From the NCBI GenBank assembly GCA_041392855.1, contig JAWKLD010000001.1, forward strand, positions 1,970,001-2,034,000: a DNA stretch of 64,000 nucleotides, in the 5' to 3' direction. Of the stretch, positions 43,528 through 52,631 are shown piece after piece. The translations under genes and the position numbers were made by a program. The DNA comes from Flavipsychrobacter sp. GTDB taxonomy: Bacteria > Bacteroidota > Bacteroidia > Chitinophagales > Chitinophagaceae. Every line of letters starts with the position of its first letter. Position 1 is the first letter of the stretch. Under the pieces are notes generated by a model. That model was not told the origin of the DNA and ran no database searches. It saw only the letters and a list, made by a program, of their open reading frames with translations.

Positions 43528-44034
43528 ATGAAAAACATTCGCAACATTGCTTTATCAGCACTTTTAACTATTGGCGCATTTACAGCTATCACATACACAT
43601 CTTGCAACAAAGACGCTTGTAAAGATGTAGTTTGTCAGAACGGCGGTATCTGCTTAAATGGTTCTTGCTCTTGCGCTACTGGCTATGAAGGCACAAACTG
43701 TGAAACGAAAGCTAATGCAAAATATGTTGGTACATATTCTGTAACTGAAACTTGCGGCGGCACAACTTCTAACCCTTACATAGTTACTATTACTGCTGGC
43801 ACAGGACCTTCTGATGTATTGGTTAGCAACTTAGGTAACTACGGTTGTACTACTGGCGGTACAATATTATTTAATGGCCTAGCAGCTGGTACTACACTAA
43901 CTATTAATGACAGCAAGTGTAACACACAAATGAACGCTACGGGTAATTATGCAAATGGTGTTATTACTATCTCTTACACTGCTACTTATGGTGTAACTGT
44001 TGATAACTGTACTGCAACACTTACTAAACAATAA
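43528..44034 (+). CDS. EGF-like domain lipoprotein
   Basis: This 168-residue protein starts with a lipoprotein-like signal (hydrophobic ALSALLTIGAFTAI followed by TYTSCNKD, a common Bacteroidota lipobox form). It is followed by an EGF-like module with cysteine spacing C-x4-C-x5-C-x4-C-x-C-x8-C and the GYEGTNC end. Residues about 67-168 form a beta-rich domain with three or four cysteines (TCGGTTSNPYIVTITAG, NYGCTTGG, DNCTATLTKQ) of unknown function. It is likely anchored in the outer membrane. EGF-like modules in Bacteroidota lipoproteins are uncommon but known; their binding partner is unclear. A strong bidirectional terminator follows. Confidence 0.78.
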   Translation: MKNIRNIALSALLTIGAFTAITYTSCNKDACKDVVCQNGGICLNGSCSCATGYEGTNCETKANAKYVGTYSVTETCGGTTSNPYIVTITAGTGPSDVLVSNLGNYGCTTGGTILFNGLAAGTTLTINDSKCNTQMNATGNYANGVITISYTATYGVTVDNCTATLTKQ

Positions 44035-44056
44035 TTAAGACTTACAATAGACCGTA

Positions 44057-44092
44057 ATAAATAAAGGCTTCCAAATGGAAGCCTTTATTTAT
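44057..44092. terminator. Bidirectional terminator after EGF-like lipoprotein gene
   Basis: A 16-bp stem (44057-44072 with 44077-44092) with a 4-nt loop serves the convergent EGF-like gene and the small lipoprotein gene at 44121-44555. Confidence 0.88.
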
Positions 44093-44120
44093 ATTAATTA
44101 TATTAAGATTTAAACTAGTA

Positions 44121-44555
44121 TTATCTTTTACCAGTATTAGTTCCACTATTCTGGTCACCTTTCTTTCCTGTATTAGTTCCACTACTTTGGTTACCCATTT
44201 TACCAGTATTAGTATTAGGTGGTGTAGTTGGCTCAGAACTAGCTTTGGTTGAACTTCCACCAGCACTCATTGTACCTTCATCTCTTGTCTTTACTGTTCT
44301 TGCAGGCGCTTTTCTTTTTACAGTAGTCTTTTTGCTCATTGCATTCAAAATAGAATCAGCTCTTTCTTGTGCCAACACATTGATGATAGAATCGTTTTGC
44401 ATCATCATTTCCATGCGCAACGCTTCTACTTTGGCGTTTACTGCAGAATCAATAAAAGCCTCATCAGCCCCATCATTACTAGGGGCAGCTGTATTACACG
44501 ATGCGGCAAGTGCTATAACTCCAGCTGCGATAATCAATCTTGATTGCTTTTTCAT
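44121..44555 (-). CDS. Small lipoprotein with C-terminal Gly/Asn/Lys tandem repeat
   Basis: This 144-residue protein has a lipoprotein signal (IIAAGVIALAASC, Cys20) and a helical middle (FIDSAVNAKVEALRMEMMMQN, AQERADSILNAMSKK) with basic KTTVKRKAPARTVKTR. The C-terminus consists of a 12-residue unit of the type GTNTGKxGxQxS, repeated about two and a half times and encoded by a 36-bp tandem repeat. The basic tail could bind cell wall or surface polymer; this is speculative. It is transcribed alone, ends at the shared terminator, and lies just downstream of the two-component genes on the same strand. Confidence 0.72.
   Translation of the reverse strand: MKKQSRLIIAAGVIALAASCNTAAPSNDGADEAFIDSAVNAKVEALRMEMMMQNDSIINVLAQERADSILNAMSKKTTVKRKAPARTVKTRDEGTMSAGGSSTKASSEPTTPPNTNTGKMGNQSSGTNTGKKGDQNSGTNTGKR
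44131..44214. repeat. 36-bp tandem repeat in the small lipoprotein gene
   Basis: Two full units (44131-44166 and 44167-44202) and the start of a third share most bases. They encode 12-residue units and may vary in copy number between strains. Confidence 0.7.
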
Positions 44556-44639
44556 TATATACGTTGTTTTAAATGTTATGTAAAAGTATTGCTGTAATAC
44601 TTATAAACAAATAGCGTTCCAAAAAATCCATTAGAAATA

Positions 44640-46046
44640 TTACCTATTTAACAAGTCTTTATCTCTATCCAGCTTATCAAGAGGCAGGGTGATAACAAAG
44701 CTAGTACCCTCCCCTTCTTCAGATTTCACCTCTATAGAACCCTTATGTAGTTTAATGATCCTATTTGCCAACGCCAAACCGAGCCCCGCTCCGGAAATGT
44801 AAGTATCGTGCGTTTTACTTCTATAGAACGGTTGGAAAATGTGCTTCAAGTCATTAGGCTTAATACCCGGCCCAGTGTCAAGAATAGAAATAGTAACATG
44901 TGTCTCTGAAAAGCTCAACTTTACTATAGCCGACTTATTCTCAGCAAACTTACAAGCATTGTGCACTATATTTCTAAAGGCACTATAGAGCAAATGCTCA
45001 TTACCAAATATCACAAAGAAGGTCTCATCATCAGGAAATTCGTCAAATTGTATTTTGACATCGTAGAATGGGCTCGCCTTTTTCATATCAGCAGGCAAGC
45101 GCATGATCAGCTCATCTACCCTTAACGACGTCAATTCTGTACCACCCATCGAGCCGCTTACTTTTGCTATTTCCAGTAGGCTTCTTACTAACAAGCTCAA
45201 GCGCTTCACATCATCGCTAATAGACAGCATTGACTTAATATACTCCTCTGCAGTTCTATCTCTTTGTAAAGTAACATCCAACTGACTGGATATGGATGCT
45301 AACGGTGTAGACAACTCATGAGATGCATTATCGATAAAACGTCTTTGTGTATCGAAGGACGCCTGCAACCTATCCAAGAGATCGTTAATGGTTATAGCGA
45401 GTTTTTGAAGCTCATCTTTATCCGTACCTGTATCTAATCTTAAAGAGAATTTTTCGGAAGAGATACGCTCAATATTCTCTGTAAACCTGCTTATGGAATT
45501 TACTAATGACAAAGAGTAGAAATAACCCGCTATGGCAACTATAAGCATGCATATCAAGAAGCCTGCAATAAGCATCCATCTTAGATTCGAAAGCCATTCT
45601 TGCGCTCCCTTATCTACAGCTGCAGCAACTATAGTATAATTACCAGTACTAGTAAGATGCCTTACGGCTATGGCTAAGCGTCCGTTATCTTCAAATATAT
45701 AGGGCTTTTCTGCAGAGGCTTTTTTTAGAATATCTTGAGATACAGCTAATGAGGAAACGCCTTTATCGTTATAGGAAAATATCCTCCTATAGGTATAATC
45801 ATATATGGCTATACTTCTTTGCTCCTCCCCAAAAAAAGAAGCACTACACACTTCTTTTACTTTCTGTGCATCAAGTTCATTTATCCTCAATAGCACACAA
45901 GTACTTATAGCTTGGTTGGTTAACTCTTCCTGAAAACTTTTTTGCTTGCTGTTATAGGCATAGTAATATACGGACACACTGAAAAGAGAAAGCACTATAG
46001 CTACTATCACAGCATATACTATCGTTATCCTATAGCGTATTGGCAT
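44640..46046 (-). CDS. Two-component sensor histidine kinase
   Basis: This 468-residue inner-membrane kinase has spans at about 8-30 and 158-180 that frame a periplasmic sensor region. A HAMP domain (about 180-232, with NSISRFTENIERI) follows, then a dimerisation/phosphoacceptor domain with His243 in NASHELSTPLASI, and an ATPase domain with an N-box (SAFRNIVHNACKFAENKS), G1 (LDTGPGIKP), an F-box (IFQPFYRS) and G2 (GAGLGLALANRI). It overlaps the upstream response-regulator stop by one base, so translation is probably coupled. The signal is unknown. The sensor domain (about 31-157) shows no recognised family, though it ends in a beta-rich region (RLAIAVRHLTSTGNYTIV). Confidence 0.93.
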   Translation of the reverse strand: MPIRYRITIVYAVIVAIVLSLFSVSVYYYAYNSKQKSFQEELTNQAISTCVLLRINELDAQKVKEVCSASFFGEEQRSIAIYDYTYRRIFSYNDKGVSSLAVSQDILKKASAEKPYIFEDNGRLAIAVRHLTSTGNYTIVAAAVDKGAQEWLSNLRWMLIAGFLICMLIVAIAGYFYSLSLVNSISRFTENIERISSEKFSLRLDTGTDKDELQKLAITINDLLDRLQASFDTQRRFIDNASHELSTPLASISSQLDVTLQRDRTAEEYIKSMLSISDDVKRLSLLVRSLLEIAKVSGSMGGTELTSLRVDELIMRLPADMKKASPFYDVKIQFDEFPDDETFFVIFGNEHLLYSAFRNIVHNACKFAENKSAIVKLSFSETHVTISILDTGPGIKPNDLKHIFQPFYRSKTHDTYISGAGLGLALANRIIKLHKGSIEVKSEEGEGTSFVITLPLDKLDRDKDLLNR

Positions 46047-46741
46047 TAGTCCTGATCTACCTTTAATATATAACCCATACCCACCTGTGTATGTATAAGC
46101 TTAGGCGTAAAGCCTTTATCCAATTTCTTTCTCAAGAAGTTCACATACACATCTATCACATTGGTCTGGGTATCAAAATCTATCTCCCAAACATCTTTAG
46201 CTATATCTGCTCTCGATACCACCTTCTCTTTATTCTTAAGCAAATATTCTAACAGTTGGAATTCTTTTGCCGTCAACGAAATTTTCTGCCCACTTCTTCT
46301 CACTTCTTTGCTATCCAGATTCATTTCCAGATCAGCAATTTTCAACAGTTTTTCTTCCTCTACTTCCACCTTTAAGTCAGATCGTCTAAGCAATGCCTTT
46401 ATTCTTGCCAGCAGCTCCCTAAACTCAAACGGCTTAGGAATATAATCATCAGCCCCTAGCTCAAATCCTTCGATCTTATTATCTACAAAGTTTAATGCTG
46501 TAAGAATTATGATAGGTACACGCTCGTCATTTTCTCTTATCATCTTGCACAGCTCATACCCGTTAATAAAAGGCAGGTTGATATCGAGAATGATAAGGTC
46601 GTAAGCATTATCTAAATAAAACTTTTTACCATCTAGCCCATTATATGCTATAGTTACATCAAAGTTTTGCTCAGCCAATCCTGTTTGTAGCGTGTCTGCT
46701 AACTTTTTTTCGTCTTCAACTAAAAGGATACTATAATTCAT
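46046..46741 (-). CDS. OmpR-family response regulator
   Basis: This 231-residue regulator has a receiver domain (phosphoacceptor Asp53 in LIILDINLPFING, acidic pair in LLVEDEKKL, the Thr and Lys of ILTAL and YIPKPFEF) and a C-terminal winged-helix DNA-binding domain (ISLTAKEFQLLEYLL, then VIDVYVNFLRKKLDK). It forms a two-gene operon with the histidine kinase that follows; the stop and start overlap as TAATG. The targets are unknown, but the adjacent small lipoprotein is a natural candidate. Confidence 0.93.
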   Translation of the reverse strand: MNYSILLVEDEKKLADTLQTGLAEQNFDVTIAYNGLDGKKFYLDNAYDLIILDINLPFINGYELCKMIRENDERVPIIILTALNFVDNKIEGFELGADDYIPKPFEFRELLARIKALLRRSDLKVEVEEEKLLKIADLEMNLDSKEVRRSGQKISLTAKEFQLLEYLLKNKEKVVSRADIAKDVWEIDFDTQTNVIDVYVNFLRKKLDKGFTPKLIHTQVGMGYILKVDQD

Positions 46742-46919
46742 ATATGGTTACAATTACGGGACAGCCAAAATATTACCATCAATTCGTTTAACAGCTATAA
46801 GTTACATTAAAATATGATAAAATATAGACTGTGAGTACCTTACAAATATAAACAACTATCGCAGATACCTACTTTTTACACGATCTCAAGGCTGACAAAC
46901 ACAACTTAACAACAATAAA

Positions 46920-46942
46920 ATAGCCTGCAAAAAGCAGGCTAT
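46920..46942 (-). terminator. Terminator of the 46969-47820 lipoprotein gene
   Basis: A 9-bp stem (ATAGCCTGC at 46920-46928 with 46934-46942) encloses a 5-nt loop, with a modest T-rich tail on the minus strand, about 25 bp after the stop. Confidence 0.72.
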
Positions 46943-46968
46943 TAATTAATATACTTTTCTACTGAAAT

Positions 46969-47820
46969 TTAGTTTTCGAAATCGAACACTTTATTATTCA
47001 ATTTAAAGCCATCGATATTTTCCGTGTAACCACTAGCATATGGCGAGCCTACACGGATACCTAACCATGGATCGCTTACTCTGATACGTATACCAGGGTA
47101 AGTTGACAGTAGATCGCTCCATGTCATAGAAGTTACTGCAGTACCAGGGAACGTTCCGCCAGACCAACGCCATACAGCATTACCATTATCTATACAATCC
47201 CACTCTTGCCAAGTATCCTGAGACACAGCTCCTGATGGTGGTGTAAAAATAAGACGTCTTTGCCAAGTATCGCTTCCGTCAAAGTCTACATTAAAGTTTA
47301 AATATGCCGAACGGTTTGCTGCACCTCCATTACCTGCTGAAGGATTATAGGTACTGAATGCTAAAACACTAATGCTAGCTAATGGCGTACCTGCAAACTG
47401 ATAAGTAGCCAAGTTTCTTCTCTGACTTCCGGATACGCTTATTTGCGCACTTCCAGAACCATAAGGTGTTGTTCCCGGTCCTGAAACAAAACTGCCTAGA
47501 GCATTATCAATAACATCGGTTTGATCGTTATAGAAAAACCACTTATACGGCGCAGCAGCTACATCATTAAGATTGGCAGCCATATCTCCTGCCTGAACAA
47601 CCATTTGATCTCCATGACCAAAATGCGCTGCCATAGCATTAGCACTCACTTGAATAATGCTACCGTTATGTCTAAACTTTACTTTGTTGCTAGTAGCATT
47701 GTTAGACTTTTTAGACACTGCTGCACTACCATTGTCGGGCGATATATTGGCTTCATTAGAGGCCTTATTACATCCTACAACAACAGAACCTGCCAGTAAC
47801 ACTAAAAATAATTTTTTCAT
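46969..47820 (-). CDS. Hypothetical lipoprotein
   Basis: The frame is open from 47895, but the preferred start is the ATG at 47820 (MKKLFLVLLAGSVVVGC), which gives 283 residues and a textbook lipobox at Cys17. The preceding 25 codons would place an unlikely extension before the signal. The mature protein has a disordered Ser/Asn-rich linker, then beta-rich sequence with YKWFFYNDQTDVID, LNFNVDFDGSDTWQRRL and VWRWSGGTF. Nothing identifies an enzyme. The C-terminal half resembles a secreted jelly-roll-like domain found in scattered bacterial extracellular proteins, but I cannot name it. Surface or periplasmic location is likely. Confidence 0.65.
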   Translation of the reverse strand: MKKLFLVLLAGSVVVGCNKASNEANISPDNGSAAVSKKSNNATSNKVKFRHNGSIIQVSANAMAAHFGHGDQMVVQAGDMAANLNDVAAAPYKWFFYNDQTDVIDNALGSFVSGPGTTPYGSGSAQISVSGSQRRNLATYQFAGTPLASISVLAFSTYNPSAGNGGAANRSAYLNFNVDFDGSDTWQRRLIFTPPSGAVSQDTWQEWDCIDNGNAVWRWSGGTFPGTAVTSMTWSDLLSTYPGIRIRVSDPWLGIRVGSPYASGYTENIDGFKLNNKVFDFEN

Positions 47821-48066
47821 AGTTCTTAGTTTTTTGGGGTGAATTAATTCTATAAACTTACACACTGACATTTTAAATAAAGATAATACGAGCAAGTATT
47901 ACACAAATTTAATACCGCTACGCGAGTGTTTTTTGCTCTAATAAGGCAAGGCTAATAGACCTTCAAAAAATGAATTAAGAACTCAGGCATTGAAAGCAAC
48001 CATTCAAAGCAATGATTGTCAGCATTATTTACATAAAGAAAAAATAAGCTACATAAGGTATGGGCG

Positions 48067-48099
48067 CAAAAAAAGCCTGCAATTTCTTGCAAGCTTTTT
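48067..48099 (-). terminator. Terminator of tRNA-Asp
   Basis: On the minus strand directly after the tRNA, AAAAAGCTTGCAA pairs with TTGCAGGCTTTTT (one G-T pair) around a GAAA loop and runs into seven T residues. Confidence 0.85.
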
Positions 48100-48100
48100 G

Positions 48101-48174
48101 CGGACTGGACGGGACTCGAACCCGCGACCTCCGCCGTGACAGGGCGGCATTCTAACCAACTGAACTACCAATCC
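48101..48174 (-). tRNA. tRNA-Asp (anticodon GTC)
   Basis: The 74-nt minus-strand cloverleaf has acceptor GGATTGG with CCAGTCC (one G-T pair), anticodon stem CCGCC with GGCGG around CTGTCAC, T loop TTCGAGT and discriminator G. CCA is not encoded. An open frame at 48049-48243 over it is an artefact. Confidence 0.97.
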
Positions 48175-48248
48175 TTGTAGTTGGGGCAGCAAAGATAAGT
48201 TCATTTTTCTTAATTCTGCAAATGTTCTTTCAAAAATTTTCAAAGCAT

Positions 48249-48256
48249 TACTTTTG
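48249..48256 (+). promoter_or_regulatory. -7 element TACTTTTG upstream of accA
   Basis: A perfect TAnnTTTG octamer lies 18 bp before the accA ATG, which suggests a leader of about ten bases. Confidence 0.5.
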
Positions 48257-48274
48257 TAGACCTAAAATAGATAT

Positions 48275-49228
48275 ATGCAATTTCTAGATTTTGAGAAACC
48301 GCTTGAAGATCTGTACGCTCAGATAGAAAAATTGAACGAGATGTCTGCTAAAAACAAAGTAGATGTTAGTGCCTCTATCAAAGAGCTGGAAGCTACTATT
48401 GAAAAAACAAGATCGAACATATACGACAACTTAACGCCTTGGCAGAGAGTACAACTTAGTCGTCATCCAGATCGCCCATATACTTTCTACTACATAGAAA
48501 ATATTTTTACCAACTTCACCGAGCTACATGGTGACAGAAATGTTGGCGATGATAAAGCTATGGTTGGTGGCATGGCCGAGCTAGATGGTATGCCAGTGAT
48601 GATAATGGGACAACAAAAAGGTGTGAACACCAAAATGCGTCAGCTACGCAACTTTGGTATGGCCAACCCTGAGGGCTATCGTAAAGCGCTACGCCTGATG
48701 AAGATGGCAGAAAAGTTTAATCGCCCTATTATTACTTTCATAGACACACCCGGTGCTTACCCAGGCTTAGAAGCTGAACAACGCGGACAAGCAGAGGCCA
48801 TTGCCAGAAACATCTACGAGATGGTGAACCTGAAAGTACCTGTTATTTGCGTAGTGATAGGTGAAGGTGCATCTGGCGGCGCTATTGGTATAGGCGTAGG
48901 TGATAAAGTGACCATGTTGGAAAACACTTGGTACACAGTTATCTCTCCTGAAAACTGCTCTACTATTTTGTGGCGCAGCTGGGACTACAAAGTGCAAGCG
49001 GCAGAACAATTGAAACTGACCTCTTCTGACATGAAGGGCTTTAACTTGGTAGACCATGTAGTAAAAGAGCCAAACGGTGGTGCACATGCTAAGCCTGAAG
49101 AGATGGCTGCTACATTAAAGACATACCTTATAGATACGGTTAAAGAACTATCTAAAATAGACCCTGAAGAACGCATTACACAGAGAATAGAAAAATTCTC
49201 TAAAATGGGTTTCTACGAAGAAGCATAA
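48275..49228 (+). CDS. accA: Acetyl-CoA carboxylase carboxyltransferase subunit alpha
   Basis: This 317-residue protein is the alpha subunit of the carboxyltransferase that moves CO2 from biotin to acetyl-CoA, giving malonyl-CoA for fatty-acid synthesis. Sequence landmarks: FLDFEKPLEDLYAQIEKL at the start, RHPDRPYTFYYIENIFTNF, FGMANPEGYRKALRLMK, FIDTPGAYPGLEAEQRGQ and the oxyanion-hole glycines in GEGASGGAIGIGVGD. Length matches other AccA proteins. The partner accD is not in the window. dapA follows 29 bp downstream on the same strand and may share its transcript. Confidence 0.96.
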   Translation: MQFLDFEKPLEDLYAQIEKLNEMSAKNKVDVSASIKELEATIEKTRSNIYDNLTPWQRVQLSRHPDRPYTFYYIENIFTNFTELHGDRNVGDDKAMVGGMAELDGMPVMIMGQQKGVNTKMRQLRNFGMANPEGYRKALRLMKMAEKFNRPIITFIDTPGAYPGLEAEQRGQAEAIARNIYEMVNLKVPVICVVIGEGASGGAIGIGVGDKVTMLENTWYTVISPENCSTILWRSWDYKVQAAEQLKLTSSDMKGFNLVDHVVKEPNGGAHAKPEEMAATLKTYLIDTVKELSKIDPEERITQRIEKFSKMGFYEEA

Positions 49229-49257
49229 ACACTTATATAAATAGTACAATACAAATT

Positions 49258-50136
49258 ATGGCACATCAATTTGGTGGATCAGGAGTAGCATTGGTTACCC
49301 CTTTTCTTGATGACAGCACGATTGATTACAACGGCTTGGAAAAGCTGATAAATCACGTGATAGATGGAGGTATTAATTTCTTAGTAGCATTAGGCTCAAC
49401 AGGAGAAACACCTACCTTGAGTAAGGAAGAACAACAACAAGTACTGTCTTTCGTAGTAGAAAAATGCAATGGACGTGTGCCTGTAGTATGTGGTATAGCA
49501 GGCAACAATACTGCCGAAGTAGTAAACAATGTGAAAAGCTACGATCTTACTGGTGTAGCAGGTATATTAAGTGCTTCTCCCCACTACAACAAACCATCAC
49601 AAGAAGGTATCTACCTGCACTTTAAAGCAATAGCAGAGGCTACGGATAAAGATATTATCCTTTACAACGTACCGGGACGTACAGGTGGGAATATGCTACC
49701 GGCTACCGTACTTCGCTTGGCTAACGATTTTAAAAACATAGTAGCCATCAAAGAAGCGAGTGGCAACCTTGGGCAGTGCATGGAAATAGTAAAAGATAAA
49801 CCTGCTCATTTTGCTGTACTAAGTGGTGATGATGATCTGATACTACCGCAAATGTCTATAGGCATGGAAGGTGTTATTTCAGTAGCTGCCAACTATTTCA
49901 CTAAAGACTTCACTACCATGGTAAATGCGGGACTTGCCGGAGACTTTACAACGGCACGTACTATTCACTACAAGTTAATAGATGGTATCCGACTGTTATT
50001 TGCCGATGGCAACCCTGCGGGCATTAAATGCGTGTTGAGCCAAAATGGTATTTGTCAGGAAAACCTGCGCCTGCCGCTAACACCTGTAACCGACGCTACC
50101 AGAGAAAAAATCAAACAATATTTACAGAACTATTAG
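49258..50136 (+). CDS. dapA: 4-hydroxy-tetrahydrodipicolinate synthase
   Basis: This 292-residue TIM-barrel enzyme condenses pyruvate with aspartate semialdehyde in lysine and diaminopimelate synthesis. The Schiff-base lysine is in IVAIKEASGNL (about residue 163), the catalytic tyrosine in ILYNVPGRTGGNM (about 135), and the GSTGETPTLS loop (about 45-55) binds substrate. The length is typical. Related sialic-acid or keto-gluconate aldolases share the fold, but the GSTGETPTL and YNVPGRT motifs favour DapA. It lies 29 bp after accA. Confidence 0.93.
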   Translation: MAHQFGGSGVALVTPFLDDSTIDYNGLEKLINHVIDGGINFLVALGSTGETPTLSKEEQQQVLSFVVEKCNGRVPVVCGIAGNNTAEVVNNVKSYDLTGVAGILSASPHYNKPSQEGIYLHFKAIAEATDKDIILYNVPGRTGGNMLPATVLRLANDFKNIVAIKEASGNLGQCMEIVKDKPAHFAVLSGDDDLILPQMSIGMEGVISVAANYFTKDFTTMVNAGLAGDFTTARTIHYKLIDGIRLLFADGNPAGIKCVLSQNGICQENLRLPLTPVTDATREKIKQYLQNY

Positions 50137-50205
50137 ACATCTATACAGGTATTAAAGGAGCTTATAACAACACATTAATAAATAGTCTATTAATGTATTA
50201 TTACC

Positions 50206-50213
50206 TACCTTTG
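50206..50213 (+). promoter_or_regulatory. -7 element TACCTTTG upstream of ahcY
   Basis: A perfect TAnnTTTG octamer lies 30 bp before the ahcY ATG, in the 107-bp gap after dapA. Confidence 0.5.
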
Positions 50214-50243
50214 TGCCGAATTATTAAAAAATTACTTTAAGAT

Positions 50244-51572
50244 ATGAGTACAATGACTCGTTCAGAGATTGATTTTAAAATGCCTTACAAGGTAAAAGAC
50301 ATCAGCCTGGCTGATTGGGGACGTAAAGAAATTAGACTTGCAGAGGCTGAAATGCCTGGTCTTATGGCTATCCGTGAGGAGTATAAAGACCAACAACCTT
50401 TGAAGGGTGCACGTATTGCAGGTTGTCTACACATGACTATCCAAACAGCGGTATTGATCGAAACGCTTGTAGCATTGGGTGCAGAGGTACGTTGGAGCTC
50501 TTGTAACATCTTCTCTACGCAAGACCAAGCTGCTGCTGCTATTGCTGCTGCAGGTATCGGTGTTTTTGCATGGAAAGGACAAACACAAGCTGAGGCTGAC
50601 TGGTGTATCGAGCAAACTTTATTCTTTGGTAGTGAAGACCGTCCGTTGAACATGATCTTGGATGATGGTGGTGACCTTACTAACATGGTATTGGACAACT
50701 ACACTGAGCTAGTAGCTGGTATCAAAGGTCTTAGTGAAGAGACTACTACAGGTGTTCACCGTTTGTACGAGCGTATGAAGAAAGGAACACTTCCTATGCC
50801 TGCTATCAACGTAAACGATTCTGTTACAAAATCTAAATTCGATAATAAATACGGTTGTCAAGAGTCATTGGTAGACGCTATCCGTCGTGCTACTGACGTG
50901 ATGATGGCTGGTAAGGTTGCTGTAGTAGGTGGTTATGGTGACGTGGGTAAAGGTTCTGCACAATCACTACGTGGTGCAGGTGCTCGTGTTATCGTTACAG
51001 AGATTGACCCAATATGTGCACTACAAGCAGCTATGGACGGCTTTGAAGTGAAGAAAATGATCGATGCTGTGAAAGAAGCAGACATCGTTGTTACGGCTTC
51101 TGGTTGTTGCGACCTTATTGGCGAAGAGCACTTCCGTGCTATGGGCGATAAGACTATCGTTTGTAACATCGGTCACTTCGATAACGAGATCGATATGGCA
51201 TGGATCAACAAAAACTACGGTGATACAAAAGATACATTGAAACCACAGGTAGACATCTACAATGTGGATGGTAATGATATCATCATCTTGGCTGAAGGTC
51301 GTTTGGTGAACTTGGGTTGTGCTACTGGTCACCCAAGCTTTGTAATGAGTAACTCATTCACTAACCAAACTTTGGCACAGATAGAGCTTTGGAATCATAC
51401 TGACCGTTACGAGAACAAAGTATACGTTCTTCCTAAGCACTTGGATGAGAAAGTAGCACGCCTACACTTAGCTAAGATCAACGTAGAGTTGGATGAGCTA
51501 ACTGATGAGCAAGCAGCTTACCTAGGTATCACTAAAGATGGTCCTTACAAGGCAGAACACTACAGATACTAG
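50244..51572 (+). CDS. ahcY: Adenosylhomocysteinase
   Basis: This 442-residue NAD-dependent enzyme hydrolyses S-adenosylhomocysteine to adenosine and homocysteine in the methyl cycle. It has the substrate-domain motifs GCLHMTIQTAVLIETLV and SSCNIFSTQDQAAAAI, the NAD site VAVVGGYGDVGKGSA (about 226-240) and the C-terminal tail ending in the conserved Tyr-Arg-Tyr (KAEHYRY). Codon use is more biased than in nearby genes, fitting high expression. It ties functionally to metH, about 6 kb away on the other strand, since homocysteine made here is the substrate of methionine synthase. Confidence 0.97.
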   Translation: MSTMTRSEIDFKMPYKVKDISLADWGRKEIRLAEAEMPGLMAIREEYKDQQPLKGARIAGCLHMTIQTAVLIETLVALGAEVRWSSCNIFSTQDQAAAAIAAAGIGVFAWKGQTQAEADWCIEQTLFFGSEDRPLNMILDDGGDLTNMVLDNYTELVAGIKGLSEETTTGVHRLYERMKKGTLPMPAINVNDSVTKSKFDNKYGCQESLVDAIRRATDVMMAGKVAVVGGYGDVGKGSAQSLRGAGARVIVTEIDPICALQAAMDGFEVKKMIDAVKEADIVVTASGCCDLIGEEHFRAMGDKTIVCNIGHFDNEIDMAWINKNYGDTKDTLKPQVDIYNVDGNDIIILAEGRLVNLGCATGHPSFVMSNSFTNQTLAQIELWNHTDRYENKVYVLPKHLDEKVARLHLAKINVELDELTDEQAAYLGITKDGPYKAEHYRY

Positions 51573-51592
51573 TATCTAGTACATTATATTTC

Positions 51593-51625
51593 AAGAGCCT
51601 TCCCAATTCGGGAGGGCTTTTTTTA
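51593..51625 (+). terminator. Terminator of ahcY (copy 1 of a repeated terminator)
   Basis: A 9-bp stem AGCCTTCCC with GGGAGGGCT (51596-51604 with 51610-51618) and a T tract. A 34-nt block covering it (51590-51623) recurs exactly at 52629-52662. Confidence 0.9.
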
Positions 51626-51683
51626 TGACAGTTACAAGACATTAGAACACATAACTTTATAGAACATATAACTATATACTACT

Positions 51684-52613
51684 ATGAAAAAAAACCTTTA
51701 CCTACTATTATCCCTTTTGCTCTTATCCACCACCTCTATAGCTCAACCATACAAGAGTATCTTTGGGGATAGTACAAGTATGTGGACTTGTAGCTATTCC
51801 GGGTTAGCTACACACTCTATAGCTTTTTTTGCAAAAGGCGATACTACAGTTAGAGGAGAAACATATAAAAAAGTAGGCTTTTCAGGCAATAGTTACCCAT
51901 TAAGTTTCCTTAACACAACACTTGGTTTATTAAGAGAAGACACAGCAACCGGTAAAGTTTGGTATCGCTCTCAGCCCAAATACAAAACTAATGCCTATAG
52001 TAATCCTGCTAGAGATACTGTAGATATACTCATCATGGATATGACCTTACAACTAGGCGACACCTTTTATACAGGCAAAGTAAGCGGTATGGGGCAAGAT
52101 ACTATGGCTATAGTAGATAGTGTATATATAGACACAGATAACAGAAAGCATATCAGGTTTAACAAAAAAATTGGCTGGAATTTAAATTTAGAATTTATAG
52201 AGCGTGTAGGTACAACATTAGGTATAGCCTACAAAGACAGCAACGTTATTAGTTCATTTGCTGAAAACGGAGGTTTGATTTGTTGCTTTCATGATTCTGT
52301 AAATATTTACTCAACAATCCTAAAAACCAACCTCAATAATAAATGCATACCTACTGTTGGCATTAAGCACTTGAGTAAAAAGCAACTACTCACACACCCC
52401 AACCCATCTACAGGGGTGGTAACTATAAATGTACCTACCCTTGCCAGTACTCATATCGTTGTTGCCAATATTGCAGGGCAGCTGGTGTATACTCGTACTA
52501 TTAGCAACAGTCGGCAGATTAGTATAGACCTCACTACCCAACCCAAAGGTATCTATACCATACGCCTTACCAACCAGCAACATAGCTATACCAACAAACT
52601 AATTTTAGAATAA
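51684..52613 (+). CDS. Hypothetical T9SS-secreted protein
   Basis: This 309-residue protein starts with a signal peptide (LYLLLSLLLLSTTSIAQ) and ends with a T9SS type A sorting domain (HPNPSTGVVTINV to YTNKLILE). The middle, about 20-235, is beta-rich and of no family I know; it has MWTCSYSGLATHS and ICCFHDSVN near each end. It is expected to pass through the type IX machinery and be anchored on, or released from, the surface. It is monocistronic. It lies between two copies of the same terminator. Confidence 0.8.
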   Translation: MKKNLYLLLSLLLLSTTSIAQPYKSIFGDSTSMWTCSYSGLATHSIAFFAKGDTTVRGETYKKVGFSGNSYPLSFLNTTLGLLREDTATGKVWYRSQPKYKTNAYSNPARDTVDILIMDMTLQLGDTFYTGKVSGMGQDTMAIVDSVYIDTDNRKHIRFNKKIGWNLNLEFIERVGTTLGIAYKDSNVISSFAENGGLICCFHDSVNIYSTILKTNLNNKCIPTVGIKHLSKKQLLTHPNPSTGVVTINVPTLASTHIVVANIAGQLVYTRTISNSRQISIDLTTQPKGIYTIRLTNQQHSYTNKLILE

Positions 52614-52631
52614 CACCTTACCATATTATTC

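Noticed and set aside
47821..47895. N-terminal extension of the lipoprotein gene (start at 47895)
   Set aside because: It would put 25 residues ahead of a textbook lipoprotein signal at ATG 47820.
48049..48243. A 64-codon minus-strand open frame
   Set aside because: It runs across the tRNA-Asp gene and its terminator; no protein would be expected.
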